Assembly (NCBI RefSeq): GCF_014268595.2
Contig: NZ_CP077091.1
Location: forward strand, 952,501-1,016,500
DNA length: 64,000 bases
Source of the DNA: Pseudomonas hamedanensis
Lineage (GTDB): Bacteria > Pseudomonadota > Gammaproteobacteria > Pseudomonadales > Pseudomonadaceae
Direction of reading: 5' to 3'
Under the pieces are notes generated by a model, which was not told the origin of the DNA, did no database searches, and saw only the letters and a list, made by a program, of their open reading frames with translations. This document shows positions 27,520 through 36,929 of this stretch, piece by piece (positions within the stretch are counted from its first letter, which is position 1; the number at the start of each line of letters is the position of its first letter). A program made the translations under genes and the position numbers.

Positions 27520-28614
27520 TCAGCGAGCGTTGGATTCAGCGAGCGTCGGGTAGTCGATATAGCCCGTCGCGCCGCCGCCGTAGAGTGTGGCGGGGTCGAA
27601 AGCGGCCAGCGGCGCGCCGATTTGCAGGCGTTCGACTAGATCCGGGTTGCCAATGAACGGACGGCCGAAGGCGATCAGGTCAGCCTTGTCCTGAGCGATG
27701 CGCGAGTTGGCCAGATCCAGGTCATAGCCGTTGTTGGCGATGTAGGTGTTCTGGAAACGCTGGCGCAGGGATTCAAAATCAAACGCGGCGATGTCGCGTG
27801 GCCCGCCGGTGGCGCCTTCGACAACGTGCAGGTAAACGATGTCCAGTGCGTTGAGTTGGTCAACGATGTAGTCGAACTGCGCTTGCGGGCCGCTGCTCGA
27901 CACGCCATTGGCCGGCGACACTGGAGACAAGCGAATGCCGGTGCGATCGGCGCCGATCTCGGCGACCACGGCGGCGGTTACTTCCAGCAGCAGACGTGCG
28001 CGGTTTTCGATCGAGCCGCCGTAGGCATCGGTGCGCTGGTTGGACCCGTCCTTGATGAACTGATCGAGCAGATAGCCATTGGCGCCATGAATTTCCACGC
28101 CGTCAAAGCCTGCCGCCATCGCGTTTACCGCCGCCTGACGAAAATCATTGACGATGCCCGGCAACTCCGCGGTTTCCAGTGCGCGCGGTTCGGACACATC
28201 CTCGAAGCGATTGTTGACGAACACTTTGGTGGCCGCCCGCAGCGCGAACGGAGCGACGGGCGCTTGGCCGTCGGGTTGCAGGTCGACGTGGGACACCCGG
28301 CCGACATGCCACAGTTGCAGAAAAATCTTCCCGCCCTTTGCGTGCACAGCATCGGTGACGGTACGCCAGCCATCGATTTGCGCCTGGGTGTAGATGCCTG
28401 GTGTGTCCTGATAGCCCTGGCCCTGCTGGGAAATCTGCGTGGCCTCGCTGATCAGCAGACCGGCGCTGGCACGCTGGCTGTAGTAGGTCGCGGCAAATTC
28501 GCTCGGCACAAAACCTGCGCCGGCACGGTTGCGCGTCAGCGGCGCGAGGACTGCGCGGTTGGCCAGTGTCAGGCTGCCGAGGGTGTAGGAAGAAAACAGA
28601 TTCAGGTCGCTCAT
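27520..28614 (-). CDS. Old yellow enzyme family ene-reductase (first of three)
   Basis: FMN-dependent alkene reductase of 364 aa of the NemA/XenB group, which reduces electrophilic alkenes, nitro compounds and nitrate esters with NAD(P)H. Family blocks are APLTRNRA, LLISEATQISQQGQGY, QLWHVGRVSH, and GVEIHGANGYLLDQF with the substrate-binding His/Asn pair, followed by YGGSIENR. It heads a four-gene operon (OYE, SDR, quinone reductase, 43-aa protein) and is divergent from a TetR regulator 145 nt away. A TTGACA hexamer lies upstream on its strand. Confidence 0.93.
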   Translation of the reverse strand: MSDLNLFSSYTLGSLTLANRAVLAPLTRNRAGAGFVPSEFAATYYSQRASAGLLISEATQISQQGQGYQDTPGIYTQAQIDGWRTVTDAVHAKGGKIFLQLWHVGRVSHVDLQPDGQAPVAPFALRAATKVFVNNRFEDVSEPRALETAELPGIVNDFRQAAVNAMAAGFDGVEIHGANGYLLDQFIKDGSNQRTDAYGGSIENRARLLLEVTAAVVAEIGADRTGIRLSPVSPANGVSSSGPQAQFDYIVDQLNALDIVYLHVVEGATGGPRDIAAFDFESLRQRFQNTYIANNGYDLDLANSRIAQDKADLIAFGRPFIGNPDLVERLQIGAPLAAFDPATLYGGGATGYIDYPTLAESNAR

Positions 28615-28759
28615 GTGTTTTTGTTCCGGCCATGGGAGTGAAGTGATGTGGCTGGCTTTTAGGATGATGACCGAAATCTAAACTGTCAATGATTTTGATT
28701 ATGGCCAACATCTATGTATCATCGGCGCATGATTTTTCAGCGCTGGCGAGGTATCCAAC

Positions 28760-29362
28760 ATGCGCGTATCCAAGGCTCAGGCCCAGGCCAATCGGGAGCA
28801 CATTGTCGAAACGGCTTCAGTGATGTTCCGCGAACGCGGTTATGACGGGGTCGGCGTGGCTGACCTGATGGCGGCCGCTGGTTTCACCCATGGCGGTTTC
28901 TACAAACATTTCGGCTCCAAGGCCGATCTGATGGCCGAAGCGTCGGCCAATAGCCTGGCGCGGTCACTGACCAGCGCCGAGGCGTTGAGCGTGCAGGATT
29001 TCATCGATATGTACGTGTCGCGCGAGCATCGTGACGGCCGCGCCACCGGTTGCACCATGGCGGCACTGTGTGGCGACGCGGCGCGTCAGTCGGGCGATTT
29101 GAAGTCAGCCTTCGCCGACGGCATCGAGCGCACGTTGCAGACACTCGGCGACAAATATCCGCATGCAGCGGATGCGCCGGCAGGCGAGGGCAGAACCAGA
29201 ATGATCGACCTGCTGGCCCGCGCAGTCGGCGCGATCATGCTCTCGCGGGCGTGCCCGGACGACTCAGCGCTGGCCGATGAAATCCTCGCGGTGTGTCACG
29301 CCGAAATGACGGCTTCGTTGCCGGTCACCGAATCGCCGCAAGACGCCACACAAGACAGCTGA
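28760..29362 (+). CDS. TetR-family regulator, probable repressor of the divergent OYE operon
   Basis: TetR-type repressor of 200 aa. The N-terminal helix-turn-helix (residues 10-56) has VADLMAAAGFTHGGFYKHFGSKADL. The ligand domain has two Cys (GCTMAALCGDAARQSGD and SRACPDDS) that could sense electrophiles. It is divergent from the first old yellow enzyme operon, the usual arrangement for a local repressor; that link is inferred from position. Confidence 0.88.
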   Translation: MRVSKAQAQANREHIVETASVMFRERGYDGVGVADLMAAAGFTHGGFYKHFGSKADLMAEASANSLARSLTSAEALSVQDFIDMYVSREHRDGRATGCTMAALCGDAARQSGDLKSAFADGIERTLQTLGDKYPHAADAPAGEGRTRMIDLLARAVGAIMLSRACPDDSALADEILAVCHAEMTASLPVTESPQDATQDS

Positions 29363-29367
29363 TGGTT

Positions 29368-29778
29368 TCAGTGCTGGCGATGCAGTGCCCTGTCGAGGGC
29401 CGCCAGCAGCAGTTCCTCATCAAAGGGTTTGCACAGACACTCGAACGCCCGGTAATGCCCGGTCTCGGCGAGTGCTGCCTCATCCCAATGGGCCGACATG
29501 CAGATCACCGGAAACTGTCGGGGCCTGCCGAGCAATGCGCGCATCACCTCTATGCCGGAAAGACCGGGCATGCGCAGATCCAGCAGCAGGCAAGCGATGT
29601 CAGCCAGATCGGCTTCAGCCAGAAACGCTTCGCCACTGGCATAGACCTGCGCGCGGTAGCCAACCGAACGCAGCAGGTTCAACAGGCTTTTGCGCACGGA
29701 AGCGTCGTCGTCAACGATACAGACGATGGTCGGGCGGGCGCTATCGGCCGCCGTCGGGCGACCTGCCACGCCGCTCAC
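29368..29778 (-). CDS. Stand-alone receiver-domain protein
   Basis: Single-domain response regulator of 136 aa. After about 17 linker residues it has the acidic pair in IVDDDASVR, phospho-acceptor in LLLDLRMPGLSG and Lys in CLCKPFDEE, with no output domain. It resembles FixJ/CheY-type receivers. Its GTG start overlaps the stop of the upstream dual-DNA-binding regulator (GTGA), so the two are made together. It may relay or buffer phosphate from the large kinase encoded divergently. Confidence 0.88.
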   Translation of the reverse strand: MSGVAGRPTAADSARPTIVCIVDDDASVRKSLLNLLRSVGYRAQVYASGEAFLAEADLADIACLLLDLRMPGLSGIEVMRALLGRPRQFPVICMSAHWDEAALAETGHYRAFECLCKPFDEELLLAALDRALHRQH

Positions 29779-30764
29779 GACAGGCTCGATGGGCCAGGCG
29801 AAGGCGCGGCGCTGATCAGTCCGTAGAGTTCGACGAGATTGACCAGCGAGCGGGTCTGCATCTTCGCCATGATGTGCTTGCGATGAACCTTGGCGGTCAC
29901 TTCACTGGTGCCCAACTGGTTGGCGATCTGTTTGTTCGACAGACCGCCGACGATCAGCGGCAGCACCTCACGTTCACGCGGCGTCAGTTGCGCCGCCAGT
30001 TGCCGGACGTGTTGAACCCGTTGCCACTGATCGAACGCCGTCGCTGCATGCTGACGGGTGCTGCGCAAAACACCTAGCAGTTCATCGTCGTTGAACGGCT
30101 TGGTCAGAAACTCCACAGCGCCGGCCTTCATGGCCTGCACCGACATAGGAATGGTGCCGTGGCCGGTCATGAAGATCACCGGCCACGGATGGCCGCACTC
30201 GTTCAGTGCCGCCTGCAACTGCAAACCTGTGGTGTCGGGCAGACTGACGTCGAGCAGCAGGCACGCCGGGCCATTGTCGAGGTTGGCCTCGAGCAGTTCT
30301 TCGGCCGACTGGAAAATCCGGTGCTCGATGCCTTCGGCGCGCAACAACCGGCTCAGCGCAGTGCGCACGCAGGCCTCATCGTCGACGATAAATACCGGCA
30401 CCGAGTGCGCCTCGACCGGCGGCGGCTGCGCCACGATCGGCGCCGAGGCCAGGGCAGTGAACACGGGCAGTTTGGGTTCGTGGTCTTTCAATAATCGGTA
30501 ACCTCGACGGGGAACCGTCTGGATGATTTCTTTTTCCCCGAGCAGTTTGCGCAGCGAGGAAATCTGCACCTGCAGATTGTTCTCTTCGACGACGATGTCC
30601 GGCCAGACCTGATTGATCAGTTCGTTTTTACTGACGATCCTCCCGTCGGCCTGCATCAGCACCGAAAGTATTTCAAACGCCCGCCCGCCCACGCGCAGGG
30701 GCCGGCCATCGAGAAAGGCTTCGCGCCGTTCCAGGGAAATCGTGGCTTGGCCGAGTCGGATCAT
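29775..30764 (-). CDS. Three-domain regulator: winged helix - receiver - LuxR helix-turn-helix
   Basis: Response regulator of 329 aa with an unusual layout. Residues 1-95 are an OmpR/CadC-type winged helix (RAFEILSVLMQADGRIVSK, then VPRRGYRLL). Residues about 122-235 are a receiver (VFIVDDEACVR, LLLDVSLPD, FLTKPFNDD). Residues about 258-315 are a LuxR/FixJ helix-turn-helix (LTPREREVLPLIVGGLSNK). Two different DNA-binding domains flank one receiver. It is divergent from the 1749-aa kinase and coupled to the receiver-only gene, so it is the likely output of that kinase. Confidence 0.88.
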   Translation of the reverse strand: MIRLGQATISLERREAFLDGRPLRVGGRAFEILSVLMQADGRIVSKNELINQVWPDIVVEENNLQVQISSLRKLLGEKEIIQTVPRRGYRLLKDHEPKLPVFTALASAPIVAQPPPVEAHSVPVFIVDDEACVRTALSRLLRAEGIEHRIFQSAEELLEANLDNGPACLLLDVSLPDTTGLQLQAALNECGHPWPVIFMTGHGTIPMSVQAMKAGAVEFLTKPFNDDELLGVLRSTRQHAATAFDQWQRVQHVRQLAAQLTPREREVLPLIVGGLSNKQIANQLGTSEVTAKVHRKHIMAKMQTRSLVNLVELYGLISAAPSPGPSSLS

Positions 30765-31018
30765 GCAGGCCTCTGCGTCGCGGTGAAAAGGAGAAGGCGG
30801 GGCGCCGGGTTATCTGGCTCGTACGCTAGGGGACGGCTTGCGATAAAGCAATTATCCCGAGGGATAAGACGCGCGCTTTCAGAGCACCACGTGAGCCGGT
30901 GCAAGGCTCTGGACGGCCATCTTGAGGCCGTCGACGGACATCGGCGCAGCGGCTGGCCCTTTTGCAAAAACCGCTGCGTATACTTCGTCACCAGCCTGAA
31001 TTCCATTTCCAGTGGTGA

Positions 31019-34000
31019 ATGTGTATGCCCGGCCAGCCCTCTTTGCCTGCGGTTTCCTGCGCTAACGATGCCCCGGCGCTCGATGACGCGTGGCTTGAAG
31101 ATTGCCGGTTCAGCCTGTTGCGCCGCGACCATGAGCTGACCTGGTTCACCCTTCAGGACAGCCACTCGGGCGAGGCGTGGTTCGCCGTGCGCGCGCCGAT
31201 TCAACGACCGGCGCTGTGCAAGCGGCTGGAGCGCGGTCTCCATGTGCAGTTGCCCTCGCAGTGGGCGATCAACCCATTGGCGCTTGTTCGTTCGGCCGGC
31301 GGCCCCGTGTTGGTCTATCCGCACTGGGGCACGCCGCTGGCTGGACTGATCGACGCCGCCGGCCTGCCGCTCGGTCGAGCGCTGAATATCGCCGTCGCTG
31401 CCGCCACTGCTCTGGCCCACACTCGCCATCCCGGCCCCCCGCCAAACCCTGTGGGAGCGAGCCTGCTCGCGAAAGCGGTGGATCCGGCAACAGAGATGTC
31501 GGCTCAAATGACCCCTTCGCGAGCAGGCTCGCTCCCACAGGGATTTCTATTGCCGTGGCATCTGATGGTCGGCGCGGACGACAGCGTCCGGCTGATGGGC
31601 TTTCACATTCAGGCGCAGGAAACGCCGGTCGCTGAACTGCCAAGTCCCGAGCACTGGCCTTATCTGGCGCCGGAACAGCTGCAGGGCGATGGCGCCAACG
31701 TCGATGAGCGCAGCGATGTGTATGCGCTCTCGGCCATCCTCTATGAGGCCCTGACCGGTCGCCCGCCGCTGACCGCTCGCGATGCGTCGCAATGGCTGCA
31801 TGTGCACGCCGCCGTCGAGCCGTTGTCGCCGGCCGACTATATTCCCGAACTGCCGCAAGGCATTTGCCATGTGTTGCTCAAAGGCTTGGCCAAGGAGCCG
31901 GACGCGCGTTATCAGAGTCTCGAATCGCTGGCCGCCGACCTTAACTGGTGTCTACGCCAGTGGCAGCGAAAGGGCCAGATCGAGCCGTTCCGCCTAGGTG
32001 CCTTCGATGCGCGGGCGGCGGCCACGCGCGGTGACGTGCTGTTTGGCCGCGATGGCGAACGCGCGCAACTGCTGGAACAGATCCAGCGCGTGCGCAGCGA
32101 CGGCACGGCTCGCGTGCTGCTGGTTGCCGGCGCGCCGGGGGCGGGCAAGTCGGCGCTGATCCAGCAAGGCCTGCGCACGCACGCGCCCGGTTACTGGGCC
32201 AGCGGCAAAATGGATCTGGCGCAGAACAACCGGCCTTTTGCGCCACTGGCACAGATTTTTCGCTCGCTGATCAGCCAGGTTTTGGCCAGGCCCGCCCTGG
32301 CCTTGCAGGCCCTCAGCGAGCAACTGAGTGAAACCCTCAAGGGCCGTGGCCGTTTGCTGGTGGACCTGGCGCCAGAAGCCGAATTGCTGATCGGCGCCAC
32401 CACCGAACTGCCGAACATACCGGCGCGTCATGCCCTCAACCGGGCCAATCGGGCGCTGCTCGATGTGCTGGAGGTCTTCGCCCAGCCGGGGCATCCGCTG
32501 TTGCTGTTCATCGATGATGTGCAGTGGGCCGACGATTCGACCCAAGCGTTTCTCCAAGCCTTCATTGCCCGCCCAACGCGGCATTTACTGTTGATTCTCG
32601 CGTATCGCGCAGGCGAGTTGCCGAACGGCGAGGGCGGATGGCTTGATCAGCTGCGCGCAGCCCCGGCGTTGCCAGTCACCGAGCTTGAGTTAGGCCCGCT
32701 GTCGGTGCAGGCCGTCGCGCAACTGATGGCTGTCGAACTCGATGCCGACGTCGACAACCTCCCGGCGCTGGCCTCTGTCGTGCATTTCAAAACCGCGGGC
32801 AATCCGTTGTTCGTCAGTCAGGTGGCGCGCGCCTTGGTCGATGAGCGCCTGCTGCGTTTCGATGCCGGGACGCGGCACTGGGTCTGGAATCAGGGTGACG
32901 TGGACGGCTACCGCTACGCCGATAATGTCGCCGAGTTGATGGTGCAGCGCTTGCAGCGTCTGCCGGCCAGCGCCCGGGAAGTGCTGCGCACGGCGGGTTA
33001 TGTCGGTGGCCGCTGTGACGACGCACTGTTGCGCCGTTTGCTGCCGGGCGATCCCGCGCAATGGCCGCGTGATGTGGACTATCTGGTCGGCAGCGGGTTT
33101 CTTCTACGCGAACCGGGCCAACTGGTCTTTCCCCACGACCGCGTGCTGGAGGCGGCCGCCGCCCTGACAGCTCCGGCGGGTCGCGCCGCCGAGCATGCGC
33201 GCATTGCCGGCGCCATGCTCGATCACTGGGGCGAGCAGCGTCAGGCGCGGGTGTTCGACATTGCCAGTCAGATTCAGCGCAGTCAGGCTGATGGGCTGCA
33301 AGAACCCCGGCGCGCCGATTTCATTCAGTTGTTGGTCGAGGCCGCCGAGCGCGCCCGCGACACCGCGGCTGTCGAGCAGGCCGTGGATTATTTGCGCACT
33401 GCCGAGCGCTTGTTGGGCGCCGCGGGATGGTCGCAGCTCTACCCGCAAGCCTTCGCCGCGCGCTGGCTGGCGGCCGAATGCGCGATGTTGCTGGCGGATC
33501 TGCCGGGTGCGCAACAGCGCCTTGATGACTGTCTGTGCCACGCCGGTACCGCGCTGGACCAAGCCAAAACCTATCGTCTGCGGGCGACCCTGCGCACCTT
33601 GGACTCCGATTATCATGGCGCGATCAGCGAAGCGCTGGACGGGCTCGCACTGCTGGGCATTGCCTTGCAGCGCCGGCCATCGAAGGCGCAAGTGGGTGAA
33701 GCGTTCGAGCGGGTTCGGCAATTGGTCGGCGCACGGCGCATTGCTGAATTGAGCGCGCTGCCCAAGGCTTGCGACCCGCAAATCGAAGTGGCAATGCAGC
33801 TGCTGAGCACGCTGATCGCTTCCTTCTTCGTGCAGGACGATATTGCCTTTTTGCACTTGGCGAAGATGGTCGAACTGACCTTGCTGCACGGCACCACGCC
33901 AAGCAGCGGCTATGGTTTTGCCTGGTACGGCGTAATGATCGCCGACCGCTATGGCGAGTACGTCGACGGCGTCGCTTTCGCCGAACTGGCCTTGGCACTC

Positions 34001-36268
34001 ACCGACCTGCACGGCTATGAAGCCGGGCGCGCCGGCACGCTGGTGGCGCTTGATCAGGTCAGCCCGTGGACCCGGCCAATGACCTATGCCCGACAAAAAG
34101 CCTTCGCCGCGTTTGAGTGCGGTCAGGCCGGTGGCGACCTGGGCATGTCGTGTTATGCCTGTAATCACATCGGCTCGGATCTGCTGTTCATGGGCGAACC
34201 GCTGCACAGTGTGCTGAACGAGCTGGACCTCGGTCTGCGCTGGGTGCGGCAGTTTCACTACATTGACATCGAGCGCATTCTGCTGGCGCAACAGACGTTC
34301 GCCAGTGACTTGCGCAACGGACCTGAGCCTCGCTCGATCAGCGAACTGGATGCCTTGGAACATGACCGCTTCGGCCCGCTCGATCGTGAGCGTGTTTCGC
34401 AGCCCACGCTGTTCTGGCGGTGGTTGTACTCAGGCATGTCGGCGTTCTATTTCGGCGATGTGCGCTATGCGTTGCGACGCTTTGAAGCGGCCGAGGCGCT
34501 GACCTGGTCGTTACCGGCGCACATCGATCTGGCCCAATACTACCTGTTTTACAGTCTGGCGCTGGCCAGTCCCGAGGCACCGGGTTCTGTTGCCGAAAAG
34601 CTGGAGAAACTGGCGCAGCAACGTCAGCGCTTTTTGCCGTGGGTTGAGCTCAATCCATCGACGTTCAGCAACAAACTGCTGCTGATCGAAGGTGCAATGG
34701 CCCGCGCTCGCGGTGAGGGGCTGGTTGCCATTCGCTGCTTCGACCAGTCGCAGATTGCCGCGGCCGCCGCCGGGTTTATCCATGAGCAAGCACTGGCCCA
34801 TGAACAACTGGCCGAGGTCTGCCGATTCAATGGCCTGGTCTCCGGCATGCATCATCACCTGCGTGTCGCCCGCGACTGCTATGGACTGTGGGGGGCTGAA
34901 GCCAAGGCGCGGCAGCTCGAAGCAGTGCACCCGTTTCTCGCCCGCGAGCACTCGCTGGAAACCGTAACGCCGGTGACGCGCGGGCGCCTTGATCTGGAAG
35001 TCGGGATTGAAGCGGCCCGCGCGGTTTCGCAAGAAGTGTTGCTGGATCGGCTGGTCGAAACCCTGATGAATCACTTGATGATCCAGGCCGGCGCCGATCA
35101 GGGCGCGTTGCTGCTGGTCGCCGAGGGCGAGCTGCAACTGGCCGCCGCTGCGCACGTGGAAGCAGGCAATGTGCGGGTCAGTCAGGACAACGACCGCTTA
35201 CTGGAGCACATTGCACCGGTTTCAGTGCTCAACGCCACCATGCGCACCCGCACGCCGCTGGTGCTCGACGATGCCCGCACCGATTGCCCCGAAGCCTACA
35301 GCGCCGACCTGCACCAGCGGCAGACGCGCTCGATGATGTGCCTGCCGCTGCTCAAGCAAGGTGCGCTGATTGGCCTGGTCTACCTGGAAAACAGTCTGGT
35401 GCCCAAGCTGTTCGGTGCCGAACGCCTGACCATGCTGGAAATCCTCGCCTCGCAGGCGGCGGTGTCGCTGCAAACCGCGCGACTCTACGCACAACTGGTC
35501 GAAGACAACCGCTTGCGCGCGCAAATGGAAGCCGACTTGCGCAGTTCGCGGGCGGAACTGGCGCGTAACTCGCACCTGAAAATGATGGGCGAATTGTCGG
35601 CCTCGATTGCCCACGAAATCAGCCAGCCGCTGCTGGGGATTTCTTCCAATGCCTCGGCGAGCTTGCGCTGGCTCAAGCGCGACACGCCGGATCTGGCCGA
35701 AGCGATTCAGGGCCTGGAGGACATCCGTTCCGACAGCGCGCGGGCCACCGAGATAGTCCAGGCACTGCGCGCATTGGCCAAACAGGCGCCGTTGCAGCGG
35801 CTGCCAGTGTCGATTGATGCGTTGATTGGTGAGGTCGTGCAACTGACGGCCAGCGACGTGCACAACCGTAGCGTCACCTTGCACTCGCAACTCAATGCTG
35901 CTGAGCCGGTGTTGGGGGATCGGGTGCAGATTCAGCAGGTGATTTATAACCTGATCGTTAACGCACTGGAGGCGATGGCCGGGCATGGCGTTGCTGACGG
36001 GCGCTTGAGTATCGAATCGACGATCAGCGATGGGCAGGTCTGCGTGTGCTTTCAGGACAGTGGACCGGGGATCGCCGAGCATCAGCGTGAGGAGATTTTT
36101 GATTCGTTCTTCACCACCAAGGGCAGCGGAATGGGCATGGGCCTGGCGATTTGCCGGACGGTGATTGGCGCCCATGGCGGGACGTTGCGCGTGGAGGACA
36201 GCGAGGCGGGGGCGCGGATTTGTTTCAGGCTGCCGCTCGCATCGGGTGCCAGGCTCGAACGCCGCTAG
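31019..36268 (+). CDS. Giant pseudokinase - AAA ATPase - GAF - sensor histidine kinase
   Basis: Cytoplasmic signalling protein of 1749 aa of the trifunctional Ser/Thr kinase/ATPase/histidine kinase type. Residues about 20-320 are a protein-kinase fold keeping YLAPEQ and DERSDVYALSAILYEALTGRPPL, but the HRD and DFG motifs are not recognisable and the catalytic loop is interrupted by a REPIN, so it looks inactive. A STAND-like ATPase follows with Walker A GAPGAGKS near residue 370 and Walker B LLLFIDDVQWAD. Then come a long helical repeat region, a GAF domain (about 1340-1500), H-box SASIAHEISQPLLG near residue 1530, and an ATPase domain with DSGPGIA and GMGMGLAICR. Start at 31019 or two codons later. 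Confidence 0.92.
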   Translation: MCMPGQPSLPAVSCANDAPALDDAWLEDCRFSLLRRDHELTWFTLQDSHSGEAWFAVRAPIQRPALCKRLERGLHVQLPSQWAINPLALVRSAGGPVLVYPHWGTPLAGLIDAAGLPLGRALNIAVAAATALAHTRHPGPPPNPVGASLLAKAVDPATEMSAQMTPSRAGSLPQGFLLPWHLMVGADDSVRLMGFHIQAQETPVAELPSPEHWPYLAPEQLQGDGANVDERSDVYALSAILYEALTGRPPLTARDASQWLHVHAAVEPLSPADYIPELPQGICHVLLKGLAKEPDARYQSLESLAADLNWCLRQWQRKGQIEPFRLGAFDARAAATRGDVLFGRDGERAQLLEQIQRVRSDGTARVLLVAGAPGAGKSALIQQGLRTHAPGYWASGKMDLAQNNRPFAPLAQIFRSLISQVLARPALALQALSEQLSETLKGRGRLLVDLAPEAELLIGATTELPNIPARHALNRANRALLDVLEVFAQPGHPLLLFIDDVQWADDSTQAFLQAFIARPTRHLLLILAYRAGELPNGEGGWLDQLRAAPALPVTELELGPLSVQAVAQLMAVELDADVDNLPALASVVHFKTAGNPLFVSQVARALVDERLLRFDAGTRHWVWNQGDVDGYRYADNVAELMVQRLQRLPASAREVLRTAGYVGGRCDDALLRRLLPGDPAQWPRDVDYLVGSGFLLREPGQLVFPHDRVLEAAAALTAPAGRAAEHARIAGAMLDHWGEQRQARVFDIASQIQRSQADGLQEPRRADFIQLLVEAAERARDTAAVEQAVDYLRTAERLLGAAGWSQLYPQAFAARWLAAECAMLLADLPGAQQRLDDCLCHAGTALDQAKTYRLRATLRTLDSDYHGAISEALDGLALLGIALQRRPSKAQVGEAFERVRQLVGARRIAELSALPKACDPQIEVAMQLLSTLIASFFVQDDIAFLHLAKMVELTLLHGTTPSSGYGFAWYGVMIADRYGEYVDGVAFAELALALTDLHGYEAGRAGTLVALDQVSPWTRPMTYARQKAFAAFECGQAGGDLGMSCYACNHIGSDLLFMGEPLHSVLNELDLGLRWVRQFHYIDIERILLAQQTFASDLRNGPEPRSISELDALEHDRFGPLDRERVSQPTLFWRWLYSGMSAFYFGDVRYALRRFEAAEALTWSLPAHIDLAQYYLFYSLALASPEAPGSVAEKLEKLAQQRQRFLPWVELNPSTFSNKLLLIEGAMARARGEGLVAIRCFDQSQIAAAAAGFIHEQALAHEQLAEVCRFNGLVSGMHHHLRVARDCYGLWGAEAKARQLEAVHPFLAREHSLETVTPVTRGRLDLEVGIEAARAVSQEVLLDRLVETLMNHLMIQAGADQGALLLVAEGELQLAAAAHVEAGNVRVSQDNDRLLEHIAPVSVLNATMRTRTPLVLDDARTDCPEAYSADLHQRQTRSMMCLPLLKQGALIGLVYLENSLVPKLFGAERLTMLEILASQAAVSLQTARLYAQLVEDNRLRAQMEADLRSSRAELARNSHLKMMGELSASIAHEISQPLLGISSNASASLRWLKRDTPDLAEAIQGLEDIRSDSARATEIVQALRALAKQAPLQRLPVSIDALIGEVVQLTASDVHNRSVTLHSQLNAAEPVLGDRVQIQQVIYNLIVNALEAMAGHGVADGRLSIESTISDGQVCVCFQDSGPGIAEHQREEIFDSFFTTKGSGMGMGLAICRTVIGAHGGTLRVEDSEAGARICFRLPLASGARLERR
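31448..31542. repeat. REPIN inserted in frame inside the kinase gene
   Basis: Complete paired REP: CCCTGTGGGAGCGAGCCTGC at the left and its mirror ending CTCGCTCCCACAGGG at the right, 95 bp in all. It is translated as about 32 residues (around 144-175, beginning PVGASLLAKAV) without breaking the frame. Confidence 0.92.
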
Positions 36269-36300
36269 TCTCTCCCGACGCACGTGCTGGCTGACTAGCG

Positions 36301-36325
36301 AAAAAAAACGCCGCGGTAACGCGGC
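36301..36325 (-). terminator. Intrinsic terminator after the AraC gene
   Basis: GCCGCG/CGCGGC stem with a GTAA loop and an eight-A run on the plus strand, which reads as a T-run directly after the stem on the minus strand. Confidence 0.85.
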
Positions 36326-36364
36326 CCAAAAGGGAGGAGTGAACAAAACGCTTTGAAGATCAAA

Positions 36365-36841
36365 TCAAGGCCGCAGTTCCGTCGAATGCTTCAAGACCGT
36401 CGAATTGAGCAAACCCTCGTCGAGCCGCCACGTATCGGCATCAACCACCGCCAGCCGCGCACCGCACACGGCCTGACGCCAAACCTTCGGCGGCATTCCC
36501 ACCAACCGCCCGAACGTGCGCGTGAAGTGCGAGTGATCGGAAAAACCGCACTCATACACAATGTCGGTAATCGCCATCGAGGTCAGCAACAAAGCCTTCG
36601 CCTTGTCGATTTTCATCCTCAGCATCCATTCCTGCGGCGAGCAGCCGGTGACAATCTTGAACGCACGGGAAAAATGACTGCGCGACAGATTGCAATGTTC
36701 AGCGATTTCGCTGACGCGCAAGCTGCGGCTCACGTCGCGCAGCATGTAGGCCTTGGCACGACGCTCCTGCCAGCCGGACAGCGCGCCCAATGGGCGCGCC
36801 AGGTGGCAGGGCGGGTCTGACTTCTCCGATTGCGGGTTCAT
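36365..36841 (-). CDS. AraC-family regulator, DNA-binding domain only
   Basis: AraC/XylS-type regulator of 158 aa consisting almost entirely of the two helix-turn-helix motifs (SEIAEHCNLSRSHFSRAFK and ITDIVYECGFSDHSHFTRTFG), with no large sensory domain. This resembles short SoxS/MarA-like members. Start at ATG 36841 with AGGAGA 6 nt upstream. It follows the second old yellow enzyme gene by 88 nt on the same strand, so it may regulate or be co-expressed with it. Confidence 0.9.
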   Translation of the reverse strand: MNPQSEKSDPPCHLARPLGALSGWQERRAKAYMLRDVSRSLRVSEIAEHCNLSRSHFSRAFKIVTGCSPQEWMLRMKIDKAKALLLTSMAITDIVYECGFSDHSHFTRTFGRLVGMPPKVWRQAVCGARLAVVDADTWRLDEGLLNSTVLKHSTELRP

Positions 36842-36929
36842 GGCGGCTCTCCTGATCGATGGGGAAAGTCTGGCCGCGGGGGACATTTAAAGTCCTTAAA
36901 CAAACCTTAAAAGTTATGAAGGCCGGACC

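Noticed and set aside
28615..28759. Operator of the NemR type between the first OYE gene and its TetR gene
   Set aside because: The TAKWCGACYGGTCTA motif found at 48-49 kb is absent here, so this TetR protein should use a different site, which I could not define.
31448..31542. Reading the repeat in the kinase gene as a frameshift or gene break
   Set aside because: The frame runs uninterrupted through the element and the protein domains resume directly after it, so it is an in-frame insertion rather than a pseudogene.
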